A stretch of 64,000 bases of DNA from Pyropia haitanensis (taxonomy: Eukaryota > Rhodophyta > Bangiophyceae > Bangiales > Bangiaceae), in assembly GCA_008729055.1 (NCBI GenBank), contig SDUX01000004.1:3412172-3476171 (forward strand). Direction: 5' to 3'. Both the position numbers and the translations under genes were made by a program. The notes beneath the pieces are model-generated. The model saw only the letters and a program-made list of their open reading frames with translations, had not been told where the DNA came from and did no database searches. Positions 45,123 through 55,533 of the stretch are shown in pieces; within the stretch, counting starts at the first letter, position 1, and each line of letters begins with the position of its first letter.

Positions 45123-45955
45123 GGTGAGAAAGAGGTGGTGGAGGAAGAGGTATACAAAGGGGGGCCCTGCGGGGGTGCGCAGTGCGAGCGGCGACAGCGG
45201 CGGTAGCGGTGGCGGCGGCGGGCGGGGGCGGGAGCGGGAGCAGCTGGTGGGGGGGGGGGGGGGAGGGACAGGGAGAGAGGACCGACGCCGCACCAAAAGC
45301 CCAAACACGAGCTGCTGTGGCTGTGCCCGCGCCGTGCCGGCACTCGCGCGGCGCAGCGCTATTTCAAGCCCCGCTGCGTGCGCGTGCGTGGACCCGTTCG
45401 CCAGGGCCTGTGCACGGCCGCGTGCCGGCGGGCGGCCCAACGGTGCGACGCGTGCATGTATCGCGGCGGAGCCGGTCGGGGGGGCGTGGGGGCGGGAGGG
45501 ATCTCGGCGCCGCCCCGACACATCTCCTTCGTCAACGGCCAGCCCGGAGGGCCGCCGACGACCTCCGCCCCACAGCCCCAGACCGCTGGGCGACGTTCCC
45601 CGCAGGGGGCGGCAGGAGATCCCAAAGAGGAGGTGCCGGCTGCCGGGAAAGAGCGCTGCACGGGGCGGCGGGGGCAAGGCCGCCGCCAACACCAAGCGGC
45701 TGGTCACGCGATGGCAGGGCGCCGCCGCCCTCAACGGACCCGAGATTGGGATGTGCCCCCCAGGTCACCGCGCACCTCGGCCACAAGCGGGGTCTCGGGT
45801 GGTCAACGGCTGTGGAAGCGAGGGCTGCGTCCGTGGGGGAGAGCCCAGCTTTGAAAAGGGCGGCCACCGATTGGCTGCCAGGGACTCTCAACGGTCTTTT
45901 CATATGAATCATGCTCCTTGATGTCAGTTGCAGGCTCTGACAAGGTGCTCAGCTG
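45123..45955. promoter_or_regulatory. Upstream region of gamma-chain copy 1
   Basis: The first 120 bp upstream of the ATG, read on the coding strand, is pyrimidine-rich and includes a TATA-like TTTGTATACC at about 45150-45160, which could serve as the promoter. Farther out the sequence is GC-rich without a gene. Confidence 0.4.
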
Positions 45956-47615
45956 CGCAGTGCAGCTTGAAGCTGGATCCACCTCAAAGCCTCTTCAAGG
46001 CCTGATCCGGGCGGAAATCGGGCCCGGAGGCTTGAAGACCCCCTCCTGAAAGCACCGTAGGGCACGATTCCTTGAAGTGATCTTGATAAACCTTGATATG
46101 AACGTCTTTGCGGACGTGAACGAGGACGTGCGAGGTACCACAAGGTGCGCCAGAGACAGAGCTATACAGAGACGTGAGAAAGAGCCTGCACCGAGAAGAG
46201 TTTGGCGTTTTATCAAGGAAATTCAAGCAAAATTCAACCGATCGATTAAGGGGGTCGCGTCCTGCTCTTCGCTTGAAGAGGTCGTGATCGCGCCTCTCTT
46301 AACCCAAGTACGTCACTCGGCACGGTTTTCGACCGCTCGTGTGCCGAAGCAGTCCGGGTTTATGCCCTTGATTCTGGGCACTTGCGAAGCTCAACGGAGT
46401 TGATCTCGAGTGATACACCCTGTATCTCGCTTGTTTGATGAGTCTCTGTGGACTGCTTCCATCAAATGGACAGCGAAGTACGCGACCGTGCAGTCTCTGA
46501 TGCTCCTTCCCCGACGCTGGATGGGTTCATTGATGCCGCAGCAGTCTGGCTACGGCATGCACTGCTGGCTCGGTCGGCGGAGTCACCTGAACCGGCACCA
46601 GCGTGCCGAGGACTGTGTCGCGTGCAGCTTCAGTGCACACTCGCCTACGTCTCTGCCCCCCCCCCCCCCCCCCTCCCCCCCCCCCCCCCAGCCTTCTCCT
46701 CACGGACACCTGAGCATCTGCTCCGTAAATTGTAGGCAACTGCTTCAGCTGCCACGCACTTGCCAGCACCAACGCCTACCCATGGCGCACCTCCTCCCCT
46801 GGCGCGACCGCGAATTTTCCGCTTCAACCCCCCCCCCCCCCCCTTCTCGTCGTCCCGATGCCTTCCGGCCACGCCTCCTCCTCCATTCCCAGACACCCCC
46901 TCCTGGCCGTCACGGACGCCCCTCATCGCTCACCTCCTCCCCTGGCGCGTCCTCCTCTTTCCGCACCCACCCCCCGCCAAACTTCCCGGTCCCCATGCCT
47001 GCCTGCGGCGCCCCTTTCTCTCGCCAAACCCCCTCCCCCCCCCAATCTTTCACTCCGCCCGATGCGCGGGGAAGTGGAGGGCGTCAGCGGTGAGGGTGGC
47101 TTCCCAAAAACGGAAAGCGGTCGTTTGCCACCGGAATGAACGGTATGAGAAGTGCGGGGGGGGCATACAGGACACTGGTGAATAGGCCGTGCGCGTGTGA
47201 CGGACATCGTGTCGCTCGCTCTCTTGGCGATGACCGAAGCACGTGGGACAGGCCAGGGTTGTGGCCGGGGCCGAGTCGCCTTGCTCGGTTCCGTCAGACG
47301 CCTCCAACCCGGGGGTTGGGACCTCTTGTCGGCCGCAATCGGGCAGAGGTTCTCGCGCCGATGGGGACTGACATGGAGAGTTAAGAAGAGTTGGAATGTA
47401 CTGGGGCCCTCCTTAACGCACGCCTAGCTCGACCTTAGTATCGTACTTCTTTGTATTGGCTACGCCACTAAGTGTGAAGATCGGACCTTAACTTGGCCGT
47501 GTCGCGGTGCGCGCGGCGCTTTGAAGAGGTACCTCTTCAAGGAAATTCAAGGCTGCTTCAACGCCTTCCGGCCTGAAGAGGCTCCGACGTGGATCCCGGT
47601 GCAATGTGCACTGCG
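45956..47615. mobile_element. Non-autonomous inverted-repeat element, copy 2 (about 1.66 kb)
   Basis: The left end begins CGCAGTGCAGCTTGAAG and the right end, inverted, begins CGCAGTGCACATTGCACC. Farther in, both share GGATCCACNTC and AGCCTCTTCA, so the terminal inverted repeats extend about 60 bp with mismatches. CTG flanks both sides (45953-45955 and 47616-47618). The order of shared blocks matches the element at 7871-9000, including the AAGGTGCG block near 46140 and the GGAGTTGATC block near 46395. The middle (about 46440-47310) is largely unmatched and more GC-rich, so it may be a secondary insertion or host sequence captured by the element. The word CTTCAAG/CTTGAAG is frequent near both ends. 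No protein is encoded. Confidence 0.7.
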
Positions 47616-47618
47616 CTG

Positions 47619-48238
47619 GTGCGCAGCGCTGGCACAGGAAAACCGGGTGGAAGAAACGCAGCGATCCCACGTGGACTTTGCCCACAGGCATGCAAGGACC
47701 ACGCTCGCAATCAATTGGAACGGTTGTCACATAACTACAATGGGGTTTTGCTTGTTGGGACACTGTAAGCACTGCGGAAGAATGCAACCGTGGATCCCCC
47801 CGCAGTATCTCGAGCGACCGAGCTCAGGCTGGGGTCACGGCGAGCGCCCCAGCCTCGAGTGTTGGCCATAGAATCTTCGATTGGGAACCTGGTGACGGTG
47901 GGGGGAGGGGGGCTCGTGGGCTCGTGGCTCGGCTGCTGACGCCGCTCCGCCCACACAGCGACCCCCCCCACCACCCCGCCGCGCCCATTGGGTGGGGGAC
48001 CGCCATCGCCGCCGCTGCACGCAACCCCGCGACACGCCGGTTCCGCCGCCGCGGCGGCTATCTGCCGCCGTTTCCCCTCCTCCCGTCCCCGCCGCCCCGC
48101 CGCCGTGCCGACGACGCGGTCTCGGTCTCACCTCCATCTCCGCTTCCCGCCCCGCTCTCCCTCGTCTCCCTCTTCCCCCTCCCCCTTTCCCGCTCCACTC
48201 GTTGCGCACTCCCTCCTCCCCCACCAGTCGCCGGCGTC
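47619..48238. promoter_or_regulatory. Upstream region of gamma-chain copy 2
   Basis: 620 bp from the edge of the inverted-repeat element to the ATG of the second gamma-chain gene. The last 200 bp is strongly pyrimidine-rich, like the leader of the other gamma-chain gene. The sequence CCCCCACCAG just before the ATG could be an acceptor for a 5'UTR intron, but no donor was identified. Confidence 0.35.
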
Positions 48239-49327
48239 ATGGCCGCTTTTGTGGGCACCGCCGCGGGCGCGGCGCTGGGCGCGTCCACCTTTACCGCCCC
48301 CGCCGCGGCCGCGGCGTGCGCGCTGCCGGCGCGGCCCGCGCGCGCGGCGGCCCGCCCCGCGGCGGTGCGCATGGGCGTCGTGGACGACTACATGGCCGCG
48401 TCGGTCATCCGGCAGTACAAGGCCGCGGCGGTGCCTGGCGGGGTGTACACCCCCCAGTGCACCGAGGGCTCCGTCCCCGGCGACGCGGACGCCAAGCGCA
48501 CCTACGCGACGACGCAGGCGTTTCGGGCGCGGCAGGCGACGCCCCGCGCGGCGGCGGCCAACCGCTTTGAGACCCGCCGCCGCGCGCTGATTGCCGCCCA
48601 CGGGTGCTCGCACGAGGAGGCCCGGGTGGTGGCGTTCCCGTCAATGGCGGCCAACATGGTGATTGGCCAGGCCGAGGCCCTCCGCGCGTGCTCCCGCTAC
48701 CAGACCCCCGCGTCGGCCGCGGAAAAGTACATGGCCGCGGCGGTCGAGCGGACGTACGCGGCGGTGCAGTGCCCGACCGGCGAGTTTACCGTCTGCACCG
48801 ACGGGGCGGCCAAGGGGGAGGCCGACGCCGCGCGCGTCGCGGGCGGCTCGGCGGCGTACCGCGCGCGCACGCTGTCGACGGGCGCCAAGGCGCAGGGCCG
48901 GTTCAACGCGGCCGCGTACGCGACGGCGCAGTACGGGCACGGCTGCGGGTACGAGGAGGCCCTCTTTGCCGCCTACCCGGCCGTTGCCGGCGCGATGCGC
49001 CCGGCGACGGGCGCGTACGCGGCGGCGGCGGCGCCGGTCGGCTCGGCGGGCGGCACGCGCGTCGTCGTGCCGTCGTCGTTGGCGGTGCGGCTGGCGGGGC
49101 CCAACCGGGCGGCCATCTGGCCATCGTACGAGCGGCGGCCGGCGGTCGCGCGGTCGCGTGCGCCGTGGGCGGCGGCGCCGACCAAGTCGTACGCGCCGAT
49201 GAGTGAGGCGGCCGTCGCCGCGGGCGTCGCGGCCCAAAAGGGCGGCTACGTTGCGCCCGCCGCGGGCGTCACGTCGTGGCGGTCGGGGTGGCAGCCGTCG
49301 CCGTCGCAGGCCAAGCGCTACGTCTGA
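48239..49327 (+). CDS. Phycoerythrin gamma-chain-type linker (LR-gamma), copy 2
   Basis: A single uninterrupted frame of 362 residues starts at ATG 48239. Residues 1-40 (MAAFVGTAAG and an Ala/Arg-rich stretch) form a plausible plastid transit peptide with the early Phe typical of red algae. The mature part consists of two homologous halves: DDYMAASVIRQYKAAAV to HGCSHEEARVVAF, and AEKYMAAAVERTYAAV to GHGCGYEEALFAAY. Six cysteines are present, at 74, 123, 151, 178, 186 and 236, enough for the four or five bilins of known gamma chains. The protein is expected inside phycoerythrin hexamers of the phycobilisome rod. A C-terminal extension after residue 245 (basic, Ala/Ser/Pro-rich, ending PSQAKRYV) makes it longer than the roughly 315 residues usual for the family. 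No intron is present, unlike copy 1. Confidence 0.88.
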   Translation: MAAFVGTAAGAALGASTFTAPAAAAACALPARPARAAARPAAVRMGVVDDYMAASVIRQYKAAAVPGGVYTPQCTEGSVPGDADAKRTYATTQAFRARQATPRAAAANRFETRRRALIAAHGCSHEEARVVAFPSMAANMVIGQAEALRACSRYQTPASAAEKYMAAAVERTYAAVQCPTGEFTVCTDGAAKGEADAARVAGGSAAYRARTLSTGAKAQGRFNAAAYATAQYGHGCGYEEALFAAYPAVAGAMRPATGAYAAAAAPVGSAGGTRVVVPSSLAVRLAGPNRAAIWPSYERRPAVARSRAPWAAAPTKSYAPMSEAAVAAGVAAQKGGYVAPAAGVTSWRSGWQPSPSQAKRYV

Positions 49328-50475
49328 GGTGGCACCCGTCTGGACAGACGGGCCGTACGCGGCGACGGCAAGAGGGGGGGGGTAGCGCCTGGGGTGCCGC
49401 GTCGGGGGCGACTCGCTGTTTTCTGCTTGTATCTCTGTCCTTCCCCTCCTCCACCCCACGCCCCCTCCCCCCCTTTTTTTGCCGCTGCGCTGCCTTTTTT
49501 TCTGCTTCGTCCTGTGCATGAGTCGTGTGGTTGCGCCACGACGGGGGTGCTCCCGGTGCTCCCCCCACGCGCAGCCGCGGCGGCCGTCCCTCCCGTCCCC
49601 AACCCCCGCCAGCGCACGGCCCCCATCCGCGACCCCCCCCCCACGCCCCCCCCTCCCATCCGCTCTCCCCGTCGGCAGCACCGCCGCGACGGGCCACTGC
49701 CAGCGACGGCAACAACCGACGCCGACGGGGGCGGTGGGGGGGGGGCAGGGGGCACGCCCCCTTCCGTGGCCGCCCCGCCCCGCCCCTCTCAGACCCCCCC
49801 CCGCACGTCCGCGGCGCGGGGCGGCGGCGTCGACCGCCGCCACGCGCGGGGTACACGGGCGCGCCAACGGCGGCGCGCGGCCGCCGTCGGCGCGCGCGGC
49901 CGCGCGGCACCCCCCCCCCCCACGCAAGCCGTGCCGCGACGAGGAAAGCGGGCGGCGGCGGGCGACCCGCCGTGACGGCGGCACGCGGCCCCCCCCGCGG
50001 CCGGCCGGCCGGCCGGCGGCGCCCGCCCCCACCGCGCCTGGCCCGCCGACGCGGCCGCGGCGGGTGGTGGCGGCGACCGCCGCCGCGGGTGGCGGCCGGC
50101 ACGCCACCGCCACGCCGTGGCGGCCGCCGCGGCGCCCGCCGCGGGGTGGCCACCAGGCGGGGCGTGGGCGGCCACGGCCGGCACCCGCGGCGGGGTCGCC
50201 GCCGGCACGCGCAGCATCCCCCCCCCCCCTCCGCCCCCCTCGCGCCGCCGCGGCAACGACGAGCACGCACCAAGAGGGCGCGCGCGCGCGGCATGCGCGT
50301 CACGCCGCCGCCACCGCCACCGCCGCCGCCTCCATTGCCGCCGCCGCCGCCTTTGCCGTCGCCGTTGCCGCCGCCGCCACGCCCGCCGCCGCCGCCGCCA
50401 CCGCCGCCACACCGCCGCGGGCCGCGTCGGCAGCGACGGCGGCGGCGGCGGCGGCCGCGGCGACGCCCAGCGGGT

Positions 50476-50512
<37 letters not shown>

Positions 50513-51374
50513 GCACCCCCGGCGGCCACGCCGGTGAGGGCGGCACGGTGCGGACGGGCGCGCACCCGCCGTGGCGGGCGGGGCGGCCGCGCCGCGGCGG
50601 CGGCGGCGGGCGGGCGCGTCTGCCGCCGCGGCGGCCGCGGTCACGGGCGGCGGCGGTCACCACGGACCCGACGGGGGGGCGCGCGCCGCGCGCGGCGCGG
50701 CGCGTCGGCACGCGGGCGCGCGGACGGCGGGCGCCACGCCCCTGTCCCCCCCGCCGCTCTGCCGCGATCCGCCGTTTCCGTGCCCGCGGCGGCAGCCGCC
50801 GGCGCTCCGCGGCGGTCCCACGCCACCCACCCACCCACCCCCCCCCCCCCGCCGCTACGGTGGTGGGGTGCTGTCCTTTCTCCCCCCCCCCCCCCCATGG
50901 CCGCCCTTGCAGATCCCCCCCCCATCGCCGCCCTTGTAGATCCCCCCTCCCCCCACCCCCCCCCCTCTCCCCAAACCCCAGCGGCACTCCCCCCACCCAC
51001 CACCGCGGGCGCGCCGCGGGCGCGGGCGGCCACCCCTCCCCCCCCCCCCCCATCCCCGTCACCGCCGCCGCGGCCGCCGGCCGCCGCCGCTCCCCCCGCC
51101 GCGGCACCGCTGGCCGCGGCGCGGCTCGGGGCGGCCGCGCCGGCGGCGGTGGGGGGGGCGCCGCCGCCGCCCGCCGCCCCGCCCGCCCGCCCTCCTCCCC
51201 CCGCTCGTGGCGGTCCCGCCCGCCCACCCACCCACCCACCCACCCGCCCACCCACCCACCCACCCACCCGCCGACCCACCCACCCACCCACCCACCCGCC
51301 CGCCCGCCCGTGCGGCGGGCGGTGCCGCCCGCCTCCCCCCCCCCCCCCCCCCCACCGCTCGCCGGTGCGGAAAA
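49328..51374. other. Gene-free GC-rich low-complexity region
   Basis: Downstream of the gamma-chain gene the sequence is dominated by C- and G-runs, among them 29 C at 50480-50508, and by CCCAC/CCGCC repeats (51219-51310 is a CCCAC-type array). Open frames over 700 codons occur on both strands but look like translated simple repeats. Confidence 0.6.
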
Positions 51375-51519
51375 ATGGCGCGACCGGGTACCGACGGCGG
51401 CGGCGGTAGCACCGGTGCGGGTGCCACGCGTCCCGGTGGCCCCGCCGACGGCCGCGGCGCGGCGGCGGGGGCGCCACCGGATGGGCACGGCTGGCCGCCG
51501 CGTGGGGTGGCGGTGCCGC

Positions 51520-51550
<31 letters not shown>

Positions 51551-51633
51551 CAAGCGCCCGCGCGGCGGTGCCGCCGCCGCCGTGGGCGCCGCCGACGCGG
51601 CCGCCCGGGGGGTGGCGGCCCGCTGACCGCCCA

Positions 51634-51669
<36 letters not shown>

Positions 51670-51807
51670 CGCCGCCGTTACCGCCGTGGGGGGGGCGCCA
51701 CGGCCGCTCGCGCACGGCCTGTGGGGCGACGCGGCGGCCGCCGCCGCGCCGCTGTTGCCGCCGCTGCCGCCGCGGTCGCCGCGGATGGCGGCGCCATTGC
51801 CGTCGGC

Positions 51808-51850
<43 letters not shown>

Positions 51851-51868
51851 TCCTTGTCGGCGCCGCCA

Positions 51869-51904
<36 letters not shown>

Positions 51905-52301
51905 GTGTCGGTGGACGGCCCGACGGGCGGGGGGCGGCGGCCACAGCGGCGGCGGCGGCGGCCGCGTCGACGGCGGTGGGCGTGGGACGCCCCGCCCGTG
52001 GCGGCGGTGTTTGGCGTCCCCGCCGCGGACGGCGGTGACGGCGGCGGCAGCGGCAGCGGCGGCGGCAGCGGCGGCAGCGGCGGCGGCGACGGCGGCAGCG
52101 GCAGTGGCAGCAGCGGCGCGGCGGCCGTGTCGGCGGCGGCGGCGTCGACCCCCCCGCGCGCCGGCGCCCCCCACGGTCGCCGCCGCTGCCGCCGGCCGCG
52201 CCGTGGGACGCCCCCCCCCCATGGCCACGCATCCCCCCCTCCCGGCCGAGCTCCCCGTCCTCGGCGGGGTCGGGCGGCTGGGCGGTGCACCCGGCAGCGG
52301 C

Positions 52302-52340
<39 letters not shown>

Positions 52341-52798
52341 AGCGCCCGCGTCGGCGGCCGCCACCGCCCGCCCCAGCGGCCACACCACCGACACGGACGG
52401 TGGCAATGGCGGTGGCAGCGGCGGCGGCGGCGGCGGCGGCGGCGACGGCCGCCCCGGCGGCGGCGACCGCCGCCGCGCCCGCCCCGCGGGCGGCGACAGC
52501 ACCTCCACCGCCGGCGGCGAGGATGGCGGCGGCTGCCGCAGCGGCGGCAGCGGCGACGGCCGCGGCGGCACGCCCGACAGCGACGGCGGCGGCAGCAGGC
52601 GGCGGCGGCGGCGGCGGCGGCGGTGGGCCCCCCCCCGGCGTCTGCGTCCCCCCCCCCCCCCGATCGGAGCTCCCCCCGTGGCCGCCGCTCCCCACCCGCG
52701 CGGTCTGCTGGACCGACCCGCCCGCCGTTGCGCGCGCGCGGCTGGCGTACCTCGCCCACGCGGCGCCCGCGGTGCGCGCGGCGGCGCGTGCCGAGGCG

Positions 52799-52842
<44 letters not shown>

Positions 52843-52936
52843 GGCGGCCGCCGCCAACGTGCGGGGCGTGGGGGGGGGGGGGGGGGTGACGGGACGGGCC
52901 CGCGCGCGCGACGGCGGGTGGCGGCGGTACGGGTGA
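51375..52936 (+). CDS. Possible Ala/Gly/Pro-rich protein, unrecognised and broken
   Basis: I do not recognise this. The ATG at 51375 (AAAAATGGCG) opens MARPGTDGGGGSTGAG and stops at 51626. Natural-looking patches continue in other frames: GGAPRPLAHGLWGDAA near 51690, WAWDAPPVAAVFGVPAAD near 51980 and TRAVCWTDPPAVARARLAY near 52700, ending at 52936. Between them lie poly-Gly, poly-Ala and Arg-rich runs. This could be one real gene scrambled by homopolymer errors, or no gene at all. There is no domain to decide. Confidence 0.22.
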
Positions 52937-53358
52937 CGGCGGCGGCCGGGGGAGGGAGGTGGGGGGGGCACGACCGGCGTCGCCCCTGTGGCGTGTCGGC
53001 ATGTCTGGGCGCTGGGGGGGAGGCGCCGCGCGGGGACCACCGCCGCGTCGTGCCGCCGGTGGCGGTCTGCGCCGCGGTGGCGGCGGCGGCTGCCGTGCCG
53101 GCGCGTGCGCCGCCCGTCCCCTGCCTGGCTGCCTTGTGTGCCGGACCGCGCGGGCGCCGCGGCGACGGCCGCTCCTCCCCCTCCCTCAGAGCAACAAGCG
53201 GTGCCAACGTGTTTAGCGGCGGCCGGCGCGGCCGGCGGCTGCCCCGTCTGGTCGTGCCCTTCTTGTCCCTCGGCCAGTGGGCGCTCCCTCCCCCCCCCCC
53301 CCCCCCCTCACACCTACCCCCCCCGCCGCCTTCCCCCCTCCCCCCCCTGTGCCACCGT

Positions 53359-54613
53359 CTAGAACCGCTTCAGCACCGCGTCCACACCCGCCAGCAGGTC
53401 CCACACCTGCTGCACACTCCCCGGCGGGGCGGTCCCCCAGCCTGGCGCCAGCCGCGCCGCCGCGGCGGCGGCCTTTCCGGCGCGCCCCCCCCTCCCCCCC
53501 CCCCCTCGGCCGCCGCCGCGGCGGCCACCACCCGCCCCACCGACCGCGCGACCGCCGCGGCGGCGGCCGCGTCGAGCGTGGCAAACGCGGCGGCGGGCCC
53601 GTCCCCATCCACGAGCCGCCGCCGCAGCGGCGCGTGCGCCCGTGATGGGGGGCGGAACGCCGCGGCGGCGGCGGCCGACACGCCAACGGGCGCCGCCTCG
53701 GCGGGGGGGGTCACGCACAGGCGGCTGGCGAGGGCGGTGAGGGCGGCCGCGACGGGGGGGGGGACGGGCGTGACCGCGCCAATGCCGCCTTCGAGGGTGA
53801 CGTAGAGGGTGGCTTGGCGGCCGGCGCCGCCCGCTGGGGCGGCGGGGCGGCGGGGGGGGGGGGGGGGGGGGCGCCCCGCCGGGTTGGGGGGGGGGGGGAG
53901 GTGGGGGGGGCGGCGGTGGCCCCGCCGACGCCCCCGCGGCCTGGTCCTCGCCGAGCAGCGCCACCCGCAGGAACCGGTTGACGCGGGCGCCCAGGTGGAC
54001 GGCGCCGTGCGAGAGCAGCCGCGTCCCGCCGCGGCTCTCTGGCACCGCGGCGTTGGCGTAGCCGAGCAGCTGCAGGTTCCCCCCGCCGTCGGCGAGGAGC
54101 AGCCCCAGCCCGCCGCCCGCAACGACAAAGTCCGCGGCGTACGCGTGGGCGGGCTGCAGGTCCTGCGCGAGAAAGTTGAGGCTCTTATTCCGGTCCCGCC
54201 AGTAGAGGAGCGTCGCGGACTTGAATGCGTCCGCCGCGAGGATGTACTGCTTGACCGTCGAGACGGACGCGGTCAGCAGCTGGGCGGAGAAGAAGGAGCA
54301 GCACACAATGTCGTCGCCGACCAGCTTGTACACCTCGAGGCGGGGGCCCACCGCGGCGAGGACGTGGCCCTCGAGCGGCGCCAGCGCCGTCACCTGCCCC
54401 TTGACCTCCTTCTCCGCGATCAGCTGCAGCTGGAACGCGGCAAACGCGACGCCCGACGCGCCCGTGTAGCCGTCTTGCCGGGACGCCTCGAGCAGCAGCA
54501 GCCGCCCGCGCGACGCCGTGTCCTCCCCGCGCAGAAAGCCGGTGCCGACGGCGAGCATCTTCTTTGCCCGCATCCGCACGGACGTTGCGTAGGGCGACGC
54601 CATCGCCCCGTCA

Positions 54614-54645
<32 letters not shown>

Positions 54646-55491
54646 ACCACCACCGCCGCCGCCTCTGCCGGCGCGCCCCCCCCCCCCCCTCCCTCCGCGC
54701 CCCCCCCCCCCCCTCGGGCCCCGTGCCCGTCACCTTGAACACGTCCACCGACATGGACGCCATGGACAGCCCCGCCTCGTCAGCCGACAGGCGCACCGCG
54801 TGGAGGAGCTCCCACGTGTCGGGCCGGTACAGCCGCACCTCGTGGCGCTCCGCGGCGAGCGGCGGCAGCCGCGCCTCGATGGCCGCCTCGTCTTCTGGCG
54901 GCGGCGGCACCGTGGTGGCGGCGGCGGCGGCGCCCGTCGGGCGCGCGGGGAACGCGGAGAGGGTGCGGAGCTCGCCGGCGTGGCGCTCGTGGCGCTCCAG
55001 CGGCGCGAGCACCGCCTCCCGCACCGCCCGCCGCGGGGGGGGGGGACGGGCAGCCCGACGAGCGCGCCGTACGTGGCGGTCGCCGCGTGGTACGCGACGC
55101 GCGCGATGGAGCAGCGGAGGGGGACCCGCCGGAGTGGCAGCGGCGCGTCCAGCTGCACCGCGCCGGGAGGGGGGAGCGACCGGATGCGCACCCGCCCGCC
55201 GCCGCCGCCACCGCCGCCGCCACCCCCCCCCGACACGGTCACGCAGCCCGCCACGACGGCGGCGGTGTGGAGCGGCGCCAGCGCCAGCACCCCCTCTGCG
55301 TGGCCGTCCCCGCGCGTCAGCGGGTGCGCGCGGAGGAGGCCGCGGTCGGCGACGAGCAGCCACGCCGCGTCACCGACCGACACGAGCACCCCCGACCGGC
55401 CGCCGACCGCCGCAAACGCCTGCAGCGCGTACCGGCGGCCGCCTTTGCCGCGCAGGTGGCCGCCCGCCTCGGCCGCCGCGTTGCCGTCCTG

Positions 55492-55533
<42 letters not shown>

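Noticed and set aside
44409..45734. 441-codon frame on the minus strand containing gamma-chain exon 1
   Set aside because: Its upstream part is the 5' leader and its downstream part reads through the intron; the spliced model joins homologous segments in phase.
49269..53040. Overlapping frames of 640-840 codons on both strands
   Set aside because: Simultaneous long frames on both strands are expected in GC-rich simple repeats; none has a domain or natural composition throughout.
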